Origin: Tillus elongatus
Taxonomy: Eukaryota > Arthropoda > Insecta > Coleoptera > Cleridae
Direction: 5' to 3'
DNA length: 64,000 bases
NCBI GenBank assembly: GCA_964006375.1
Contig: OZ023263.1
Span: forward strand, 133,528,454 to 133,592,453
Shown: positions 53,999 to 64,000 of the stretch, piece by piece
How positions within the stretch are numbered: position 1 is the first letter of the stretch
Layout: each line of letters starts with the position of its first letter
The notes under the pieces: model-generated
Seen by the model: the letters and a program-made list of their open reading frames with translations, nothing else
Told to the model about the DNA's origin: nothing
Databases searched by the model: none
Position numbers and translations under genes: made by a program

Positions 53999-55133
53999 CA
54001 ATAACATAACAGTAAATCATTCAAATATTAATAAGAGTAGTAATAGTAGCAATATGACAGACCAATTCAAAGAATTTTTCCTGAAAGCTATTCCCGAGTT
54101 CGACGGGCAACCAGCCAACGTAGGCAACTTGTTAAAAGCATGTGACTTGGTCATGAATCAGTTCTACGTGCCAAACGATAATCTGTATATGAATCGCTTC
54201 TTGCTAAATTATGTTCAAACTAAACTAACGGGAACAGCCCGGCTTATAGTAAATACAAAGATAATCAACACGTGGGCAGACCTGAGAGAGGCCATTGTTC
54301 AAAATTTCAGTGATCAACGAGATGATCACAGTTTATTAGCTGAGATATTAACCTTGAAACAGCGCAATCCTGAAGACGCACTGTCGTTCGCGAACAGATA
54401 CCGTCCTATAGAGCAATTGCTCATCTCGAGTTTGATAGCTAACGAGAAAAATGAAGGCGTGAGATTAGTTAAAAAAGACATATACCAGAATCAAACGCTA
54501 AAATCGTTCTTAGGAGGGTTACTCAATCCGATAGGGCTTGTCTTGCGTAGCCAAGCACCTGGAAGCATAGAAGAAGCCTTGAAATTCGTGTTCGCAGAGA
54601 AAAATTTCGATTATAGAGATAAAACAATAAATAAGAATTTCAGTAATAATAATAAATTAGAAGGACAGAACCGTACTTTCTTTCAGAGACAAAATAACCC
54701 ACCTTTTCAGAATGTACAATTTCAGAGACCTTTCCAAACAAACTTTAGACCATTTCAACAACATAATAATCAAAACAATCACACAAATTCCCAGCCTAGA
54801 CAAAATCAACAATTTGTGCCAAGGCGAAATTTTTCGAGTCAATTTAGGCGACCCAACTTCAATAATCAACCGGGTCGACCCAATGTAAATCATAATGCTA
54901 ACAGAAATTATCACCAACCAATGGAAGTAGATGGTTCTAACACGAGACTGTCGATACCAAGGAGAGAAGCCCATGTAAATAATATAGAATTTAATGAGAA
55001 CGAAGTAAATGAAACAAATTACGATTTAAATTATGTAAACGAAGAATTAAATTACGAAAATTCGCCAGCCGAGGAATACGATATCCAACAGCGAAATTTT
55101 CCCACTGCAGGTCCTTCAACGAGAGAACCGTGA
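53913..55133 (+). CDS. gag: Gag of the second errantivirus-like element
   Basis: 406 residues. MTDSEEDSQSL starts five codons into the ORF and is the likely start, because it aligns with the other gag start. It has the same capsid region (MTDQFKEFF, IPEFDGQP) and an Asn/Gln/Phe-rich tail without a zinc knuckle. Compared with the first copy it has a shorter tail repeat region. The ORF is intact although the downstream pol is broken. Confidence 0.85.
   Translation: MIRYMTDSEEDSQSLCNIEYRVRSISISDNNITVNHSNINKSSNSSNMTDQFKEFFLKAIPEFDGQPANVGNLLKACDLVMNQFYVPNDNLYMNRFLLNYVQTKLTGTARLIVNTKIINTWADLREAIVQNFSDQRDDHSLLAEILTLKQRNPEDALSFANRYRPIEQLLISSLIANEKNEGVRLVKKDIYQNQTLKSFLGGLLNPIGLVLRSQAPGSIEEALKFVFAEKNFDYRDKTINKNFSNNNKLEGQNRTFFQRQNNPPFQNVQFQRPFQTNFRPFQQHNNQNNHTNSQPRQNQQFVPRRNFSSQFRRPNFNNQPGRPNVNHNANRNYHQPMEVDGSNTRLSIPRREAHVNNIEFNENEVNETNYDLNYVNEELNYENSPAEEYDIQQRNFPTAGPSTREP
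55094..55100 (+). promoter_or_regulatory. Candidate -1 frameshift site A AAT TTT
   Basis: Same heptamer, frame and distance from the gag stop as at 886-892. Confidence 0.6.
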
Positions 55134-56596
55134 TAGATATAAATAATATGAATACATTATGTAAGATACCGTATATAGAATTAAACAAAATATCAGGTAA
55201 ATTTTTGTTAGATTCAGGATCTTCAAAAAATCTTTTGAATCCTGCTGTAGCATATTATAAGTTCCCTAAAAACATATTTACGCATGATTTTACCATACGC
55301 ACCGCGCATGGCATTTCTAAGCACTGTAAGCGTGCACATATTAAATTTAAATCGATTTCAGTGGAGATACAAGAGTTCTGCCTATTTAACTTTAACATTT
55401 TTTTTCGGGATTAATTGGGATGGAGTTTCTCAAACGAAACGAAGCTAAAATAGATTTTAAGGATCACAAACTCCATATAGGCAAGAATATTATCCCAGTA
55501 AAATTCACAGATCTTAGCGAGAGTCAATCGGGACAGACAGAAAACAAAGCAGATGGTTTCTGTTACCCGAGACTCATTTAAATTTAAACAATATAATAAC
55601 CAGCAGTATTTCGTACGTAATTACGAACTTGAGACAATTAATCACGTACTAAATAATAACCAAGCTTATAATGTAAGAGATAGGCCATTCAGCAGATTAA
55701 ATAAACAATATGCATCTGGAACCAGATACAGCCAGAGGCGAAGTCCATTTGCACCAGTAGTTATACAAAATAACAATTCTAGTAAAAACTTGCAGTACGG
55801 GGGGTAATCAAAAACGAATCAATAATAAAGATGCATTAATGGAACAAATAGATACAGGCGAATTAAATGATGAGGAAAAACAATTGTTATTTAGTTTATT
55901 ATCAGAATATCAGGACATCTTTTTAAATAAACAACGAACCATTGACGCACACAAATGCGATAAAACATAGACTAAGGACAACAGACGACATACCAGTCCA
56001 TTCTAAATTATATAGATACCCGTACGTACATAAACCGGAAGTAGACAGACAAATAAATGACATGTTAAGACAAAAAATCATTAGGAAAAGCCACAGCCCA
56101 TATAGCTCACCTATTTGGGTTATATCAAAGAAAATGGACAAGTCAAATAAACAAAAATGGAGAAATGTGGTGGACTATAGGAAACTAAATGAAAAAACAA
56201 TACCGGACAGACACCCAATTCCCAAAATTGATGAAATACTGGACAAAATTGGGCGAGCTCAATATTTCTCGACGATCGATTTGATCTCTGGGTATCACCA
56301 AATTGAAATGGACCCCAGGGACATAGAAAAAACAGCGTTTACCACGGATACAGGCCATTGGGAGTGCACCAGAATGCCGTTCGGGTTATCTGGGGCTCTA
56401 GCGACCTTTTCTAGGCTCATGCAGAACGTATTAGAAGGCCTAATTGGACAAACATGCCTTGTATATATGGATGACGTCATAGTTTTCTCCACATCTTTAC
56501 AGGAACACCTTCAGAAACTAAAACTAGTATTCGAGCGCTTAAGGCAAAGCAACTTATAGATCCAGCTGGACAAAAGCGATTTCCTAAGGAAGGAAC
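55101..56596 (+). pseudogene. pol: Pol of the second errantivirus-like element (broken, truncated)
   Basis: Protease motif LLDSGSSKNLL at about 55,205-55,237 in the -1 frame from gag. Frameshifts occur near 55,405, 55,555 and 55,930. Reverse transcriptase reads from 55,942 ([31 protein letters not shown]) through the YMDD box (about 56,464-56,475) to a stop at 56,557. A further ~35 bases of homology end abruptly where the Polinton-like ATPase remnant begins. RNase H, integrase and env are gone. Confidence 0.85.
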
Positions 56597-57210
56597 GTAC
56601 CATACTATTGTCTTTCCAACACTTGCAACTTATATTTTTGCATTGTTTAAAGTCCATATCAGTAGTCACATGATCGCCTTAGATCTGTTTTAAATTGGTT
56701 TCGTCTTGTTTGAAGAGAATCAAAACATTAGCGTTATCACGTATTAGATGTTTCGGTATTCGAGTATATGTTTGACAGAGATAGAATGAATCAATAATGT
56801 CTTCCCATACTAAAGTATGCTCTTATTTTATCTTGCTTGTCACAAGCTACATCATCAAATATAAACACAAAGTTATTCAAGGCATCTGCTGGATCTAATA
56901 TTGCGTCGTTTTTACTATATGGATAGTAACCAACATCTTTTGTAGCACCCAACACATCCTTTAACATCTTTTATTTGGGTTGATACAAAGACTTTGAATA
57001 TACATACACGTTATCAAACTTTACACCGTTCGGTTCAAACAATAAACTTAGCATAACATTTGTTTTACTACACCCGCTCGGACTACATATGATACATCTA
57101 ACTGTGTTTGGCAAGAGAGGGCCATGTTTTCGTTGTTGTTCTGATGATGTATCAACAACATCGTCTATATTTGTAATAGGTAAGACATAAACGTGTTTAA
57201 TGGTACGCAT
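56597..57210 (-). pseudogene. Packaging ATPase remnant, copy B
   Basis: The first 79 codons are intact and align with copy A, but Walker A reads SPSGCSKT, with two of its glycines changed to serine (SPSGCSKT against GPSGCGKT). A stop follows after SLYQPK. Beyond it, out-of-frame pieces keep the FIFDD Walker B (about 56,855) and the YLCQTYTRIPK region (about 56,750). The 3' end is cut at the Gypsy junction. Confidence 0.85.
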
Positions 57211-57287
57211 CTTGACTTAAACTAAACTATATTTTCTATAAGTATAAATATATAGACAAATGGAAGTGAGTCGTTTAAACAGTATCA

Positions 57288-57629
57288 ATGTTGGTGCCAC
57301 AGGGTGAAGGTCTTGTAAACATAGCTATTAACAAGCTACCTGTTGAGTTACACATATCTGGTTATCAATTTTGCGGTCCAGGTACTAAACTTAAAGAACG
57401 TCTTGCTATAGGTGATCAAGGTATCAATCTGCTAGACCGTGCTTGTCGAGACTACGACATCGCTTACTCTCAATCAAAAGAGTTAAGTGATAGGCATCGA
57501 GCCGACGAAGTGTTGGAGAAACGAGCTTGGGAGAGAGTTAAATCGAAAAACGCAAGTTTTGGTGAAAAGTTAGTCGCTTGGAGCGTTACAAACACCATGA
57601 AAGTTAAAAGAAAGCTTAGTATGGGTCTT
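57288..57629 (+). pseudogene. Phospholipase A2-like N terminus of the minor capsid protein, copy B
   Basis: The start ATG (57,288) is in the same promoter context as the remnant start in copy A. Residues 25-33 (GYQFCGPGT) form the calcium loop, and 50-60 (DRACRDYDIAY) align with the catalytic helix. The expected His of the HD pair is Tyr (residue 56), so activity is doubtful. After about residue 100 the sequence VTNTMKVKRKL joins the minor capsid body as in copy A. A LINE inserted about nine codons later ends it. PLA2 domains of this type help parvoviruses and related viruses escape endosomes. Confidence 0.75.
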
Positions 57630-57632
57630 TTT

Positions 57633-58238
57633 TTAAATTTCGACAACACACCACGAGGGCTTACAGCCTAAATACTGTCGTACCGTGGGTGTCGACAAGG
57701 AGGAAAGAGGCAACTTGTTAATTCTGGACTGGAAGGTTTGGAGGTTCGGAGGAGAAGGAAAAACATGTGCCGGCAAAGAATTCCATAACTTGGAGGTCCT
57801 CGGGACAAAAGAGCGGGCATAACAAGATGTTTTATGTCTGGAGACCTGGACAGTAAAAGGAGGCATTCGCTCTATTCCCCTGGTAGATCTGTTGGAGGCA
57901 GCAGGTGGAGGAACTATGAAAGAAAGCTCCTCTGAGCAGTGCCCGTGCAGATATCTATAAAAGAGAGAGAGGTCACCAACGGCACTTCGGGGGGCAAGGG
58001 ATGGCAGCCTTTGGGTGAGTGTAGGGTCACCGATGAGACGTATAGCTCTCTTCTGAATGGAGTCCAGGATAGCGAGTGTAGAAGCGGCAGCGGCACCCCA
58101 GATGTTGGGGCAGTATTCGAGGTTTGGCCTTATTTGTGAAGTATATAAGGTATAGAGATTAGCTGGTGAAAAGTATTTGCGAGCCCGGAAGGGGAAACCT
58201 AACTTCTTAGCAGCCGCTTCGGCAAATTGATGTGACAT
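57633..58238 (-). pseudogene. LINE ORF2 C-terminal domain
   Basis: 201 codons after RT. It has the LYTSQIRPNLEYC and FYRYLHGHCSEEL segments typical of jockey-like elements in arthropods. It matches the shorter copies at 45,960-46,145 and 49.4-49.6 kb in its last part. Confidence 0.8.
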
Positions 58239-58329
58239 GTTGGTGCCAATTGAGATTTAGATCCACAGAAATCTCAACAAGTGAAAAGCACTCATTACTT
58301 TGAACAACTTGGTTGTTCATTGTGATGAG

Positions 58330-59219
58330 CTAGGGCTGGTATCTCTTATGAGTAAGACAGCAAGACTTAGTTTTGGTGGGGTTGAATTGTACAAGATTTC
58401 TACTTCCCCAGTCTAATATTCTTTGGAGATCCACGGAGACAGAATCCTCCATGAGTCTGCGATCCTCATCTAGTTGGGCTAAAGAAACAGGTTTAGGATA
58501 TTGTAAATTTGAGTGGAGGGTGCTGTCATCCGCGTAACTGTGAATTGGGTTGGATGTGCTAGAGATGAGGTCATTGATGTGGAGAAGAAACAAAGTAGGG
58601 GCTAAAGCTGAACCTTGCGGAACTCTCCATTAATTGGATATAGTTTAGAGGAATGCTGCGGTTGGAGAGGAAATTTGCTGTTCAGGTACAGAGCTTTGGT
58701 GGTAGGCCATAGGCCGGAAGTTTATTAAGCAGCGCTGCGTGCCAGACCTGGTCGAATGCTTTGGATATATCTAGAGCGACAATCTGGGATTCACCGTGTA
58801 GTTCCATAGACTTGTACCAAGAATGGGTGACAGAGGAAAGAAGTTGATCTGCGCTGACGGAAACCATACTCCCTATCGTGAATTAGACTGTGTTTTTCGA
58901 GAAATTTTAGTAATTCGGTGTTTATATACTTTTCCATCACTTTAGAGACGACTGAAAGGAGATAAATTGGCCTGTAGTTGCTAGGAAGCGCTTTGGATCC
59001 TTTCTTGGGGACGGGTTGTACTCGAGCAGTTTTCCAGTTACTAGGGAATATGCCTCTATTGTAAGATGTCTGAAACAGACGAGTCAGGACAGGAGCAAGT
59101 TCTGGTGCGCATTTTTTGAAAACAATTGCTGGGATATCGTCAAGGCCAGAGGCTTTCTTGGTATTAAGAGAAGAGAGCATCTTTCGTACCTTTTTAGTTT
59201 TGAAAATGATATCCGTCAT
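58330..59219 (-). pseudogene. LINE reverse transcriptase domain (frameshifted)
   Basis: Two main pieces: 59,219-58,791 with RT blocks 0-3, and 58,593-58,330 with INDLISSTSN and the YADD box. The segment between them (about 58,800-58,600) is read in other frames. Confidence 0.8.
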
Positions 59220-59672
59220 TTTGTGCGCGACATTGGGGACTGTTGGTGGTTGAACATTTTGAGGTGGGTTGAGAGTATAATTGGCGGCAAATAACGAGGC
59301 AAAAAGTTCAGCCTTGCCCAGGGCGGTAGAAACAATTTCGTCCCCTGAGACAAGAGGTGGGAACGTGCTCTTGCAGAAATTATTCCCAATAGATTTAGCA
59401 AGAGTCCAGAAGGGTTTGCTGCCGTTGGAGCTTAAGAGGACTTTGTTTTTGATGTGATTATTAAACGAGTTTTTTGCCTCAGAAAGAATGCGGACAGAGC
59501 GGTTTCTTGCGTCGTTAAATGCTTGACGGTTTTCTTGACTGGGATTGTGTAGAAGCGTTTTGTGAGCTTTGACCTTTTCAAGTCTGGCCTTGTCGCAGGA
59601 TTTAGAGAATCAGGGCTTTTGAGTGGCTGACGAGGTTTTCTGTGTACGTGGAATAAATAATTCCATGCCAGC

Positions 59673-60329
59673 TTAAATAATTTCGGTGACGTTTTGTGAG
59701 ATATCAGAGGGGTCAGGATGAGAGAAGCAGACAGACGCCCATGGAAATGAGGAAAAGTAATCCCACATTTCGTCCCAGTTTGCGGAGTTGTAGTGCCAAA
59801 CGATACGTGGGTGTGATGATTGTGTGACCTCGGGTTGCATTGTGCAGGTAGCAGTGACCATGCCGTGGTCTGAACGACCAAGGGGGGCGGTGACTGATAT
59901 CTTGTAGCATTCAGGTTTTGTAGTAAGGACGAGATCCAAGGGATTTGAGCTGTGTGTTGGGATGCGAGGAAAGTAAGTAGGTTGCTGAACCATATTGGTT
60001 AAAGAATTGCTGACTGCAAAGGCCTCCGCTGCTCTTCCTTGTGGATCGGTTTTGGAATATCCTAGCCATTCCTTATTATTGAAGTCACCAAGAATGGTGA
60101 CCTCGGAGGAAGGATATTCAGAAATCAGATGGTCGATTTGTTCAGAAAGGTAGTCAAAGAGCTGGACAAAGTTGTTGTCAGAAGGTGACCGGTAAATGCA
60201 ACAGATGAATTTGGTTGCAGCCCTGAGAGAGAGTTCTATCCATAGAATGTCTTTTCTTCCAGCTTCTAAATTGGGAAGTCTGGTGCAGGGCAGACTGCTA
60301 CGGACGTATGCGCACACGCCTCCATGCAA
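59673..60329 (-). pseudogene. LINE endonuclease domain
   Basis: 218 codons from an internal Met. APE-type endonuclease motifs are present: ILGDFN and a C-terminal SDHG. The N-terminal catalytic segment (TETQ) lies upstream of this Met in the same frame. It nicks target DNA to prime reverse transcription. Confidence 0.8.
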
Positions 60330-60845
60330 TCTAAAGGAGGTAAGGAGCTCATACCCCGGGAAATTAAGGTGATTAGTGGCTGTTTTGGCACTGATTTGGG
60401 TTTCGGTGAGAAAGAGGAGTTGGGGCCTATTAGGCTAGAGGAAATGGTGGACGGAATTCAGGTTAGAATTTAGGCCACATATATTGAGAAGGATATGTTA
60501 AATCTTGATGTTGGCGTCCCCTGTACACCCCTCTCCCGGAGATCCGAATGGAGGAGTATTTTACTTCCGGAATCTTTTGTACAAGGAGGAGCCATCATCA
60601 TTTTTGTTTATAAGGGAAACCGACTCATACACCAGAACCGGAAACGTTCGTTGGGACTTCACCGGCCCCTTGATGCATGGGGTGGTACCTCCTCGGGCGT
60701 GAAAAAATCCTCTACTATCAGGTAAAGGAAAATTCCACTACCACCTGCTAGTTGCTGTATCCCTAGCCAGGGGCCCTTACAGGATGCTACCGTCCGGGCC
60801 AGACGGATCCTGGTTTTTTAACGTGGTTGTTACTCCACCCATGTA

Positions 60846-61268
60846 ATCAACTCAAAACCTAAGAAGAAAGTTCCTTTTAAAAACATTCTTAATCTGATTG
60901 GAGAAGTTATAAAAGACAGAAACCTTATTCCATCAGAGAATGCCGTGTTTGATAACGCTCATGCAATTGTTAAACAGATTGCCGGGCGTAAGAATGAGTT
61001 GAAACCTCGAGTTATTCCAATACCTAAAAGCGGAGGCTTCCTCCCACTGTTACCTCTTATATTTGGTAGTCTATCAGCTCTTAGTGCTCTGGGTGGTGGT
61101 GCTGCTGGTATTGCTAAGGCAGTTAACGATGCTAAAGCGGATAAACACAAACTGGAGGAAGAAGAACGTCACAACAAAACAATGGAAGCTATCTCAATGG
61201 GTAAGAGAGGTAGCGGGTTGAAATTAAAACCGAAATGCAAAAGACTCGGCAAAGGTCTGTATCTGTAG
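60846..61268 (+). pseudogene. Minor capsid protein body, copy B (after the LINE)
   Basis: It resumes at VINSKPKKKVPFKN, exactly where copy A continues, and runs through IPKSGGFLPLLPLIFGSL to a TAG at 61,266. Copy A reads on for about 16 more codons. Those codons are still recognisable here after the stop. The interruption plus the stop make it inactive. Confidence 0.8.
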
Positions 61269-61289
61269 AAACAACGTGGCGGCTATGGT

Positions 61290-61682
61290 TTGTATCTACA
61301 AAAGCCAAAAAACGAATAGATCGTTTACCAGCAAGACCTTTAACAGATGAAGATTTTGTAAAATTTGCTGGTAAAATGAAAATCCCATATTTCAGAGGTG
61401 TACACATGCGAGATACTCTACCTCGACATGGACCACGTAAAAATGAATCATTCATCATGAATTTACAAGCCAGCAAGGAGCCTGGTAGTCATTGGTTTGC
61501 AGTTAGGAAGCGTGTTGATATAGTTGACTTTGACTACTATGGAAACTTAAAGCCACCAGTCGAGTTGCAACGTTACTTTAAAGACTACTCTAATATATAA
61601 TCATGATGTGTATCAAACATATAATACTTATAATTGTGGTCACTTATGTTTAAAATTTTTAAATAAAAGACTCAAACAGTAA
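61290..61682 (+). pseudogene. Adenain-like cysteine protease, copy B (one frameshift)
   Basis: From about 61,318 the frame reads RLPARPLTDEDFVKF, IPYFRGVHMRD and PGSHWFAV (catalytic His region), followed by FDYYGNLKPP. This is the order seen in Polinton/adenovirus-type maturation proteases. A stop at 61,598 ends this frame, and the region with the catalytic Cys (NCGHLC, about 61,632-61,649) lies in another frame up to 61,682. It would process capsid precursors. The whole gene is absent from copy A. The upstream part of the ORF overlaps the minor capsid end. Confidence 0.8.
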
Positions 61683-61698
61683 CCTCTGTGTATCAGTC

Positions 61699-62415
61699 AT
61701 GTCGCAAACCTTTGTGTTGAAAGACTGCAGCTGCCATCTGTCAACAGACTACGATCCACCAATTGAATTGGATCCTGGTGCTAGTTATGCTGTTGCTTTG
61801 ATAGGCTTTCACACATACAACAACATACCTAACATATATAAAGGTAAAAATGAATTTTATGTAAAAGAAGGAAGTGGTTCGAGAACCATCACGATACCCA
61901 CTGGTGCATATGAAATAACACATTTGGAAAACTTGCTTCAAAATAAGCTTGTTGGTGCTACAGCAACACATGAACAAAAGCAACTATCTTTGATTCTGAG
62001 ACCTAATCCGAACACTATTAGATGTGAAATAAAATGCTTCACAAGTATCAGTTTTGAATCTGATGATTCGATTGGGCGATTGCTGGGATTTTCAAAGCAA
62101 GTTCTTCGACCAGGCGTCTTCCATGAATCTGATTTACCTGTTGAAATAGTGGATGTTAAACAGATTCGCATAGAAACTAATATTGTGTCTGGTTCCTACT
62201 ATAACGGGAAACCTTCACATACGTTATATGAGTTTGCACCAATGGTTGATCCTGGTTATGCCATCGACATCGAACCTAAGAATCTAATATATTTACCAGT
62301 GAACAAGCAAGAGATTTCAAATATAAGCATCGACATCGTGGATCAAGATTCAGTTCCTGTAAACTTTCAAGGTGAAGAGGTGTCTGTTCGTCTGAACCTT
62401 AAAAAGATTGCCTAG
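61699..62415 (+). CDS. Penton-like minor capsid protein, copy B
   Basis: 238 residues, starting MSQTFVLKD. It aligns end to end with copy A apart from two extra residues near position 27. It keeps YAVALIGFHTYNN, TIPTGAYEITHLE and IYLPVNKQEIS. The ORF is intact although its neighbours are broken. The start follows the protease region by 16 bases and precedes the major capsid promoter. Confidence 0.72.
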   Translation: MSQTFVLKDCSCHLSTDYDPPIELDPGASYAVALIGFHTYNNIPNIYKGKNEFYVKEGSGSRTITIPTGAYEITHLENLLQNKLVGATATHEQKQLSLILRPNPNTIRCEIKCFTSISFESDDSIGRLLGFSKQVLRPGVFHESDLPVEIVDVKQIRIETNIVSGSYYNGKPSHTLYEFAPMVDPGYAIDIEPKNLIYLPVNKQEISNISIDIVDQDSVPVNFQGEEVSVRLNLKKIA

Positions 62416-62433
62416 AATGCTAGTCTTTAAGGA

Positions 62434-62441
62434 TATAAAAG
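62434..62441 (+). promoter_or_regulatory. TATA box before the major capsid gene, copy B
   Basis: TATAAAAG within ggaTATAAAAGcaagtg, identical to the context in copy A (21,261-21,275), and 97 bases before the capsid ATG. Confidence 0.55.
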
Positions 62442-62537
62442 CAAGTGAATCTACCAAAACAAGTTCAGTACAGTCAAACACTTCAAAGTGTACACTTCGC
62501 TCCGACAATATTGAGTTCCTTAAAAGTCTTGGTTATC

Positions 62538-63743
62538 ATGTCATCAAAACTCAAAATATTCAAAGACCCCGAGTTTGACGATTCCATTAATCGAGAAGAA
62601 CTTCGGTCTTACTATTCGTCAACTAAATCATTTGGTAACAGTGATGAAGTCGAAATAAACATAAATCAGCAAGATGCCTTTGTATGTCTAGCAGGGTCGG
62701 CTCTAATAATCGAAGGTGCTCTGGAACCTTTAGCAATACAAAATGCTGATGGTGAGTGTTATATGTCAAATAATGGAGGAACGGCTCTGTTTGAATCAGT
62801 GACATATGAATTAAATAACAAGGAAGTGGAGAGAGTACGAGATCCATACACCACAACAACCATCAAAACCCTGCTTTCGTTTAGCAAGAATGAAGCCAAA
62901 TCTCTCAGCAACGCCAGGTTGAATGAATCATCAGATCATATAATTTTAAACGACAACAAGTTTCACTTGCTCCTGTCTCTTATGTTCCTCTCCAGTTTCT
63001 TCCATCACTTTAAAGGAGTTCTCTGCGGTAAACATACTTTCCGATTTACAAGAGCTCGAAGTGATGCCAACAGTTATTATAGTACTGGTACTGCAAGATC
63101 TAAAATAACTGTAACCAACATGTTTTTAAAAGCTAAACATGTATTTCCAAACGATAAAATGAAGTTGGAACTGATGGATAAAATCGCAAAAGATACATCT
63201 ATATTTCTAGCATATCGCAAATGGGACATATATGAGCTACCAGCGCTTAGAGATATTAATAAAGATGTGTGGTCTGTTAAAACTGCAACAAACTTGGACA
63301 GACCTAGATATGTCATTATGGCATTTCAAACAGATCGAAAAGACAATGTAAGCAAGAAAGGAGACTTTTTCGATAATATTGGTATGGTAGATCTACGAGT
63401 GTTCCTAAATTCAGAATGCTACCCTTATGAATCTATGAATATGGATTTCGAAAAATCTAAATATGTTGAAGCCTACCAGATGTACACAGATTTTCAAAAA
63501 AGTGTTTCTTATAAAAACATAGCAGAGCCTCTCTTAAATTATGATGAGTTTAAAGATCAAGCTCTATTTGTAATCGACTGCAAGCACCAGAATGAGTCAA
63601 TCAAATCGTCAACAGTGGACATCAAAGTGGAGTTTATGAGCAAAAACAATTTTCCCAATAGAACCAAAGCTTACTGTTTAGTTATTCATGATTGTGTTTT
63701 TGAATATAAAGCTCTAACTGGTATTGTGAGAGCCATTATGTAA
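62538..63743 (+). CDS. Major capsid protein candidate, copy B
   Basis: 401 residues from MSSKLKIF, the same length as copy A and collinear without gaps that I can see. It keeps SFGNSDEVEININQQD, a KEVERVRDPYTTT segment, a long identical centre (NDKMKLELMDKIAKDTSIFL), and the end ALTGIVRAIM. Differences from copy A are mainly conservative, so the two copies probably diverged under constraint before either decayed. The ORF opens 31 codons earlier, but that part includes the promoter region. Confidence 0.75.
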   Translation: MSSKLKIFKDPEFDDSINREELRSYYSSTKSFGNSDEVEININQQDAFVCLAGSALIIEGALEPLAIQNADGECYMSNNGGTALFESVTYELNNKEVERVRDPYTTTTIKTLLSFSKNEAKSLSNARLNESSDHIILNDNKFHLLLSLMFLSSFFHHFKGVLCGKHTFRFTRARSDANSYYSTGTARSKITVTNMFLKAKHVFPNDKMKLELMDKIAKDTSIFLAYRKWDIYELPALRDINKDVWSVKTATNLDRPRYVIMAFQTDRKDNVSKKGDFFDNIGMVDLRVFLNSECYPYESMNMDFEKSKYVEAYQMYTDFQKSVSYKNIAEPLLNYDEFKDQALFVIDCKHQNESIKSSTVDIKVEFMSKNNFPNRTKAYCLVIHDCVFEYKALTGIVRAIM

Positions 63744-64000
63744 TATTTTAGTATGTAAGTCTTGTGAATTAATCCTAATAAATTAATTGTATTTAAATCA
63801 GTTGTCTTATTTTCAACCTTAAAGTGCTAACATCTAGCAAACGTTAAATGACATCATCTGACTGAAATGGTAAACTTATGACTCATTTCCTGTCACATGA
63901 ATCGGAATCTAGATTATAGTCGCGGTTACTCTCAGTTTTGCACATGTTGGTTGTTGCTATATCGCCATATCTAGCATGCCGGGCATTCGCATATTCTAAA
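63744..64000. other. 3' end of copy B and unidentified sequence
   Basis: Contains ttaatcctaataaatt (polyadenylation signal shared with copy A, 63,771-63,786). From about 63,810 no similarity to copy A is evident and no gene is seen. Confidence 0.6.

Larger units (their letters stand above)
57630..60845 (-). mobile_element. Jockey-type LINE inserted in the minor capsid gene, near full length
   Basis: On the minus strand the element runs from about 60,845 (5') to an A-rich end at 57,630. Endonuclease lies at about 60,500-59,690 with LLFLTETQIS, ILGDFNNKEW and SDHGMV motifs. Reverse transcriptase lies at about 59,219-58,330 with KKASGLDDIPAIVFKKCAP, an NYRPIYLLS block, FRQRRST and SYADDSTL (catalytic box). 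The C-terminal domain is 58,238-57,633 (RPNLEYCPNIWG, SFVPRTSKLWNSLPA). Several frameshifts and stops make it dead. No ORF1 was identified. No clear target duplication is seen. Confidence 0.85.
56597..63790. mobile_element. Polinton-like element, copy B (capsid half, decayed)
   Basis: Inverted relative to copy A: ATPase remnant leftwards, then PLA2-minor capsid, protease, penton and major capsid rightwards. No terminal repeat, KilA-N or DUF8207 gene is in the window. The left edge is a sharp junction with the Gypsy pol. Sequence matching copy A continues about 50 bases past the capsid stop. A LINE splits the minor capsid gene. Confidence 0.85.

Overview
The window is eukaryotic, AT-rich and dominated by mobile elements. 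It is almost certainly an arthropod and most likely an insect: it holds errantivirus-like and other Ty3/Gypsy elements, a BEL/Pao remnant, several LINE families, a tRNA-headed SINE, two Polinton-type viral elements and eighteen long (TA)n tracts. No complete host gene is visible. The species cannot be named from the sequence.

Layout. 1-2.75 kb: left part of a Gypsy element on the minus strand (pol fragment, gag, tRNA primer site, LTR). 2.75-3.5 kb: decayed LINE tail. 3.5-8.1 kb: no gene seen, four (TA)n tracts. 8.1-14.9 kb: two divergent, related loci, each with a TATA box, a short leader hairpin, an array of ~102-119 bp repeats and an exon-like segment ending in a GTGAGT donor in the same phase; the plus-strand one runs into ~88 bp and 49 bp satellite arrays. 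14.9-16.7 kb: a palindromic array of 307 bp units, each with a well-formed type I hammerhead ribozyme, bounded by a 12 bp direct repeat; this looks like an animal retrozyme. 17.97-28.04 kb: a complete Polinton-like element (copy A) with long terminal inverted repeats, carrying major capsid, penton-like, minor capsid (truncated), packaging ATPase, a DUF8207-like and a KilA-N/DUF3627-like gene, but no DNA polymerase B or integrase. 28.2-29.5 kb: BEL/Pao remnant. 29.6-39.4 kb: fold-back palindromes, inverted LINE 3' regions, LINE RNase H fragments and a SINE. 39.4-44.8 kb: a young Gypsy element with identical 262 bp LTRs. 44.9-51.2 kb: a duplicated module and two LINE 3' ends forming a ~3.7 kb inverted repeat. 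52.8-56.6 kb: a second errantivirus-like element, truncated. 56.6-63.8 kb: a second, decayed copy of the capsid half of the Polinton-like element (copy B), split by a LINE.

How parts fit together. Copies A and B share one layout: the ATPase is divergent from a capsid operon-like series (PLA2-minor capsid, adenain-like protease, penton, major capsid). Copy B keeps the PLA2 domain and protease that copy A has lost by internal deletion, whereas copy A keeps the termini and the non-capsid genes. Together they show the ancestral order. The ribozyme array has no coding capacity and would need another element's reverse transcriptase.
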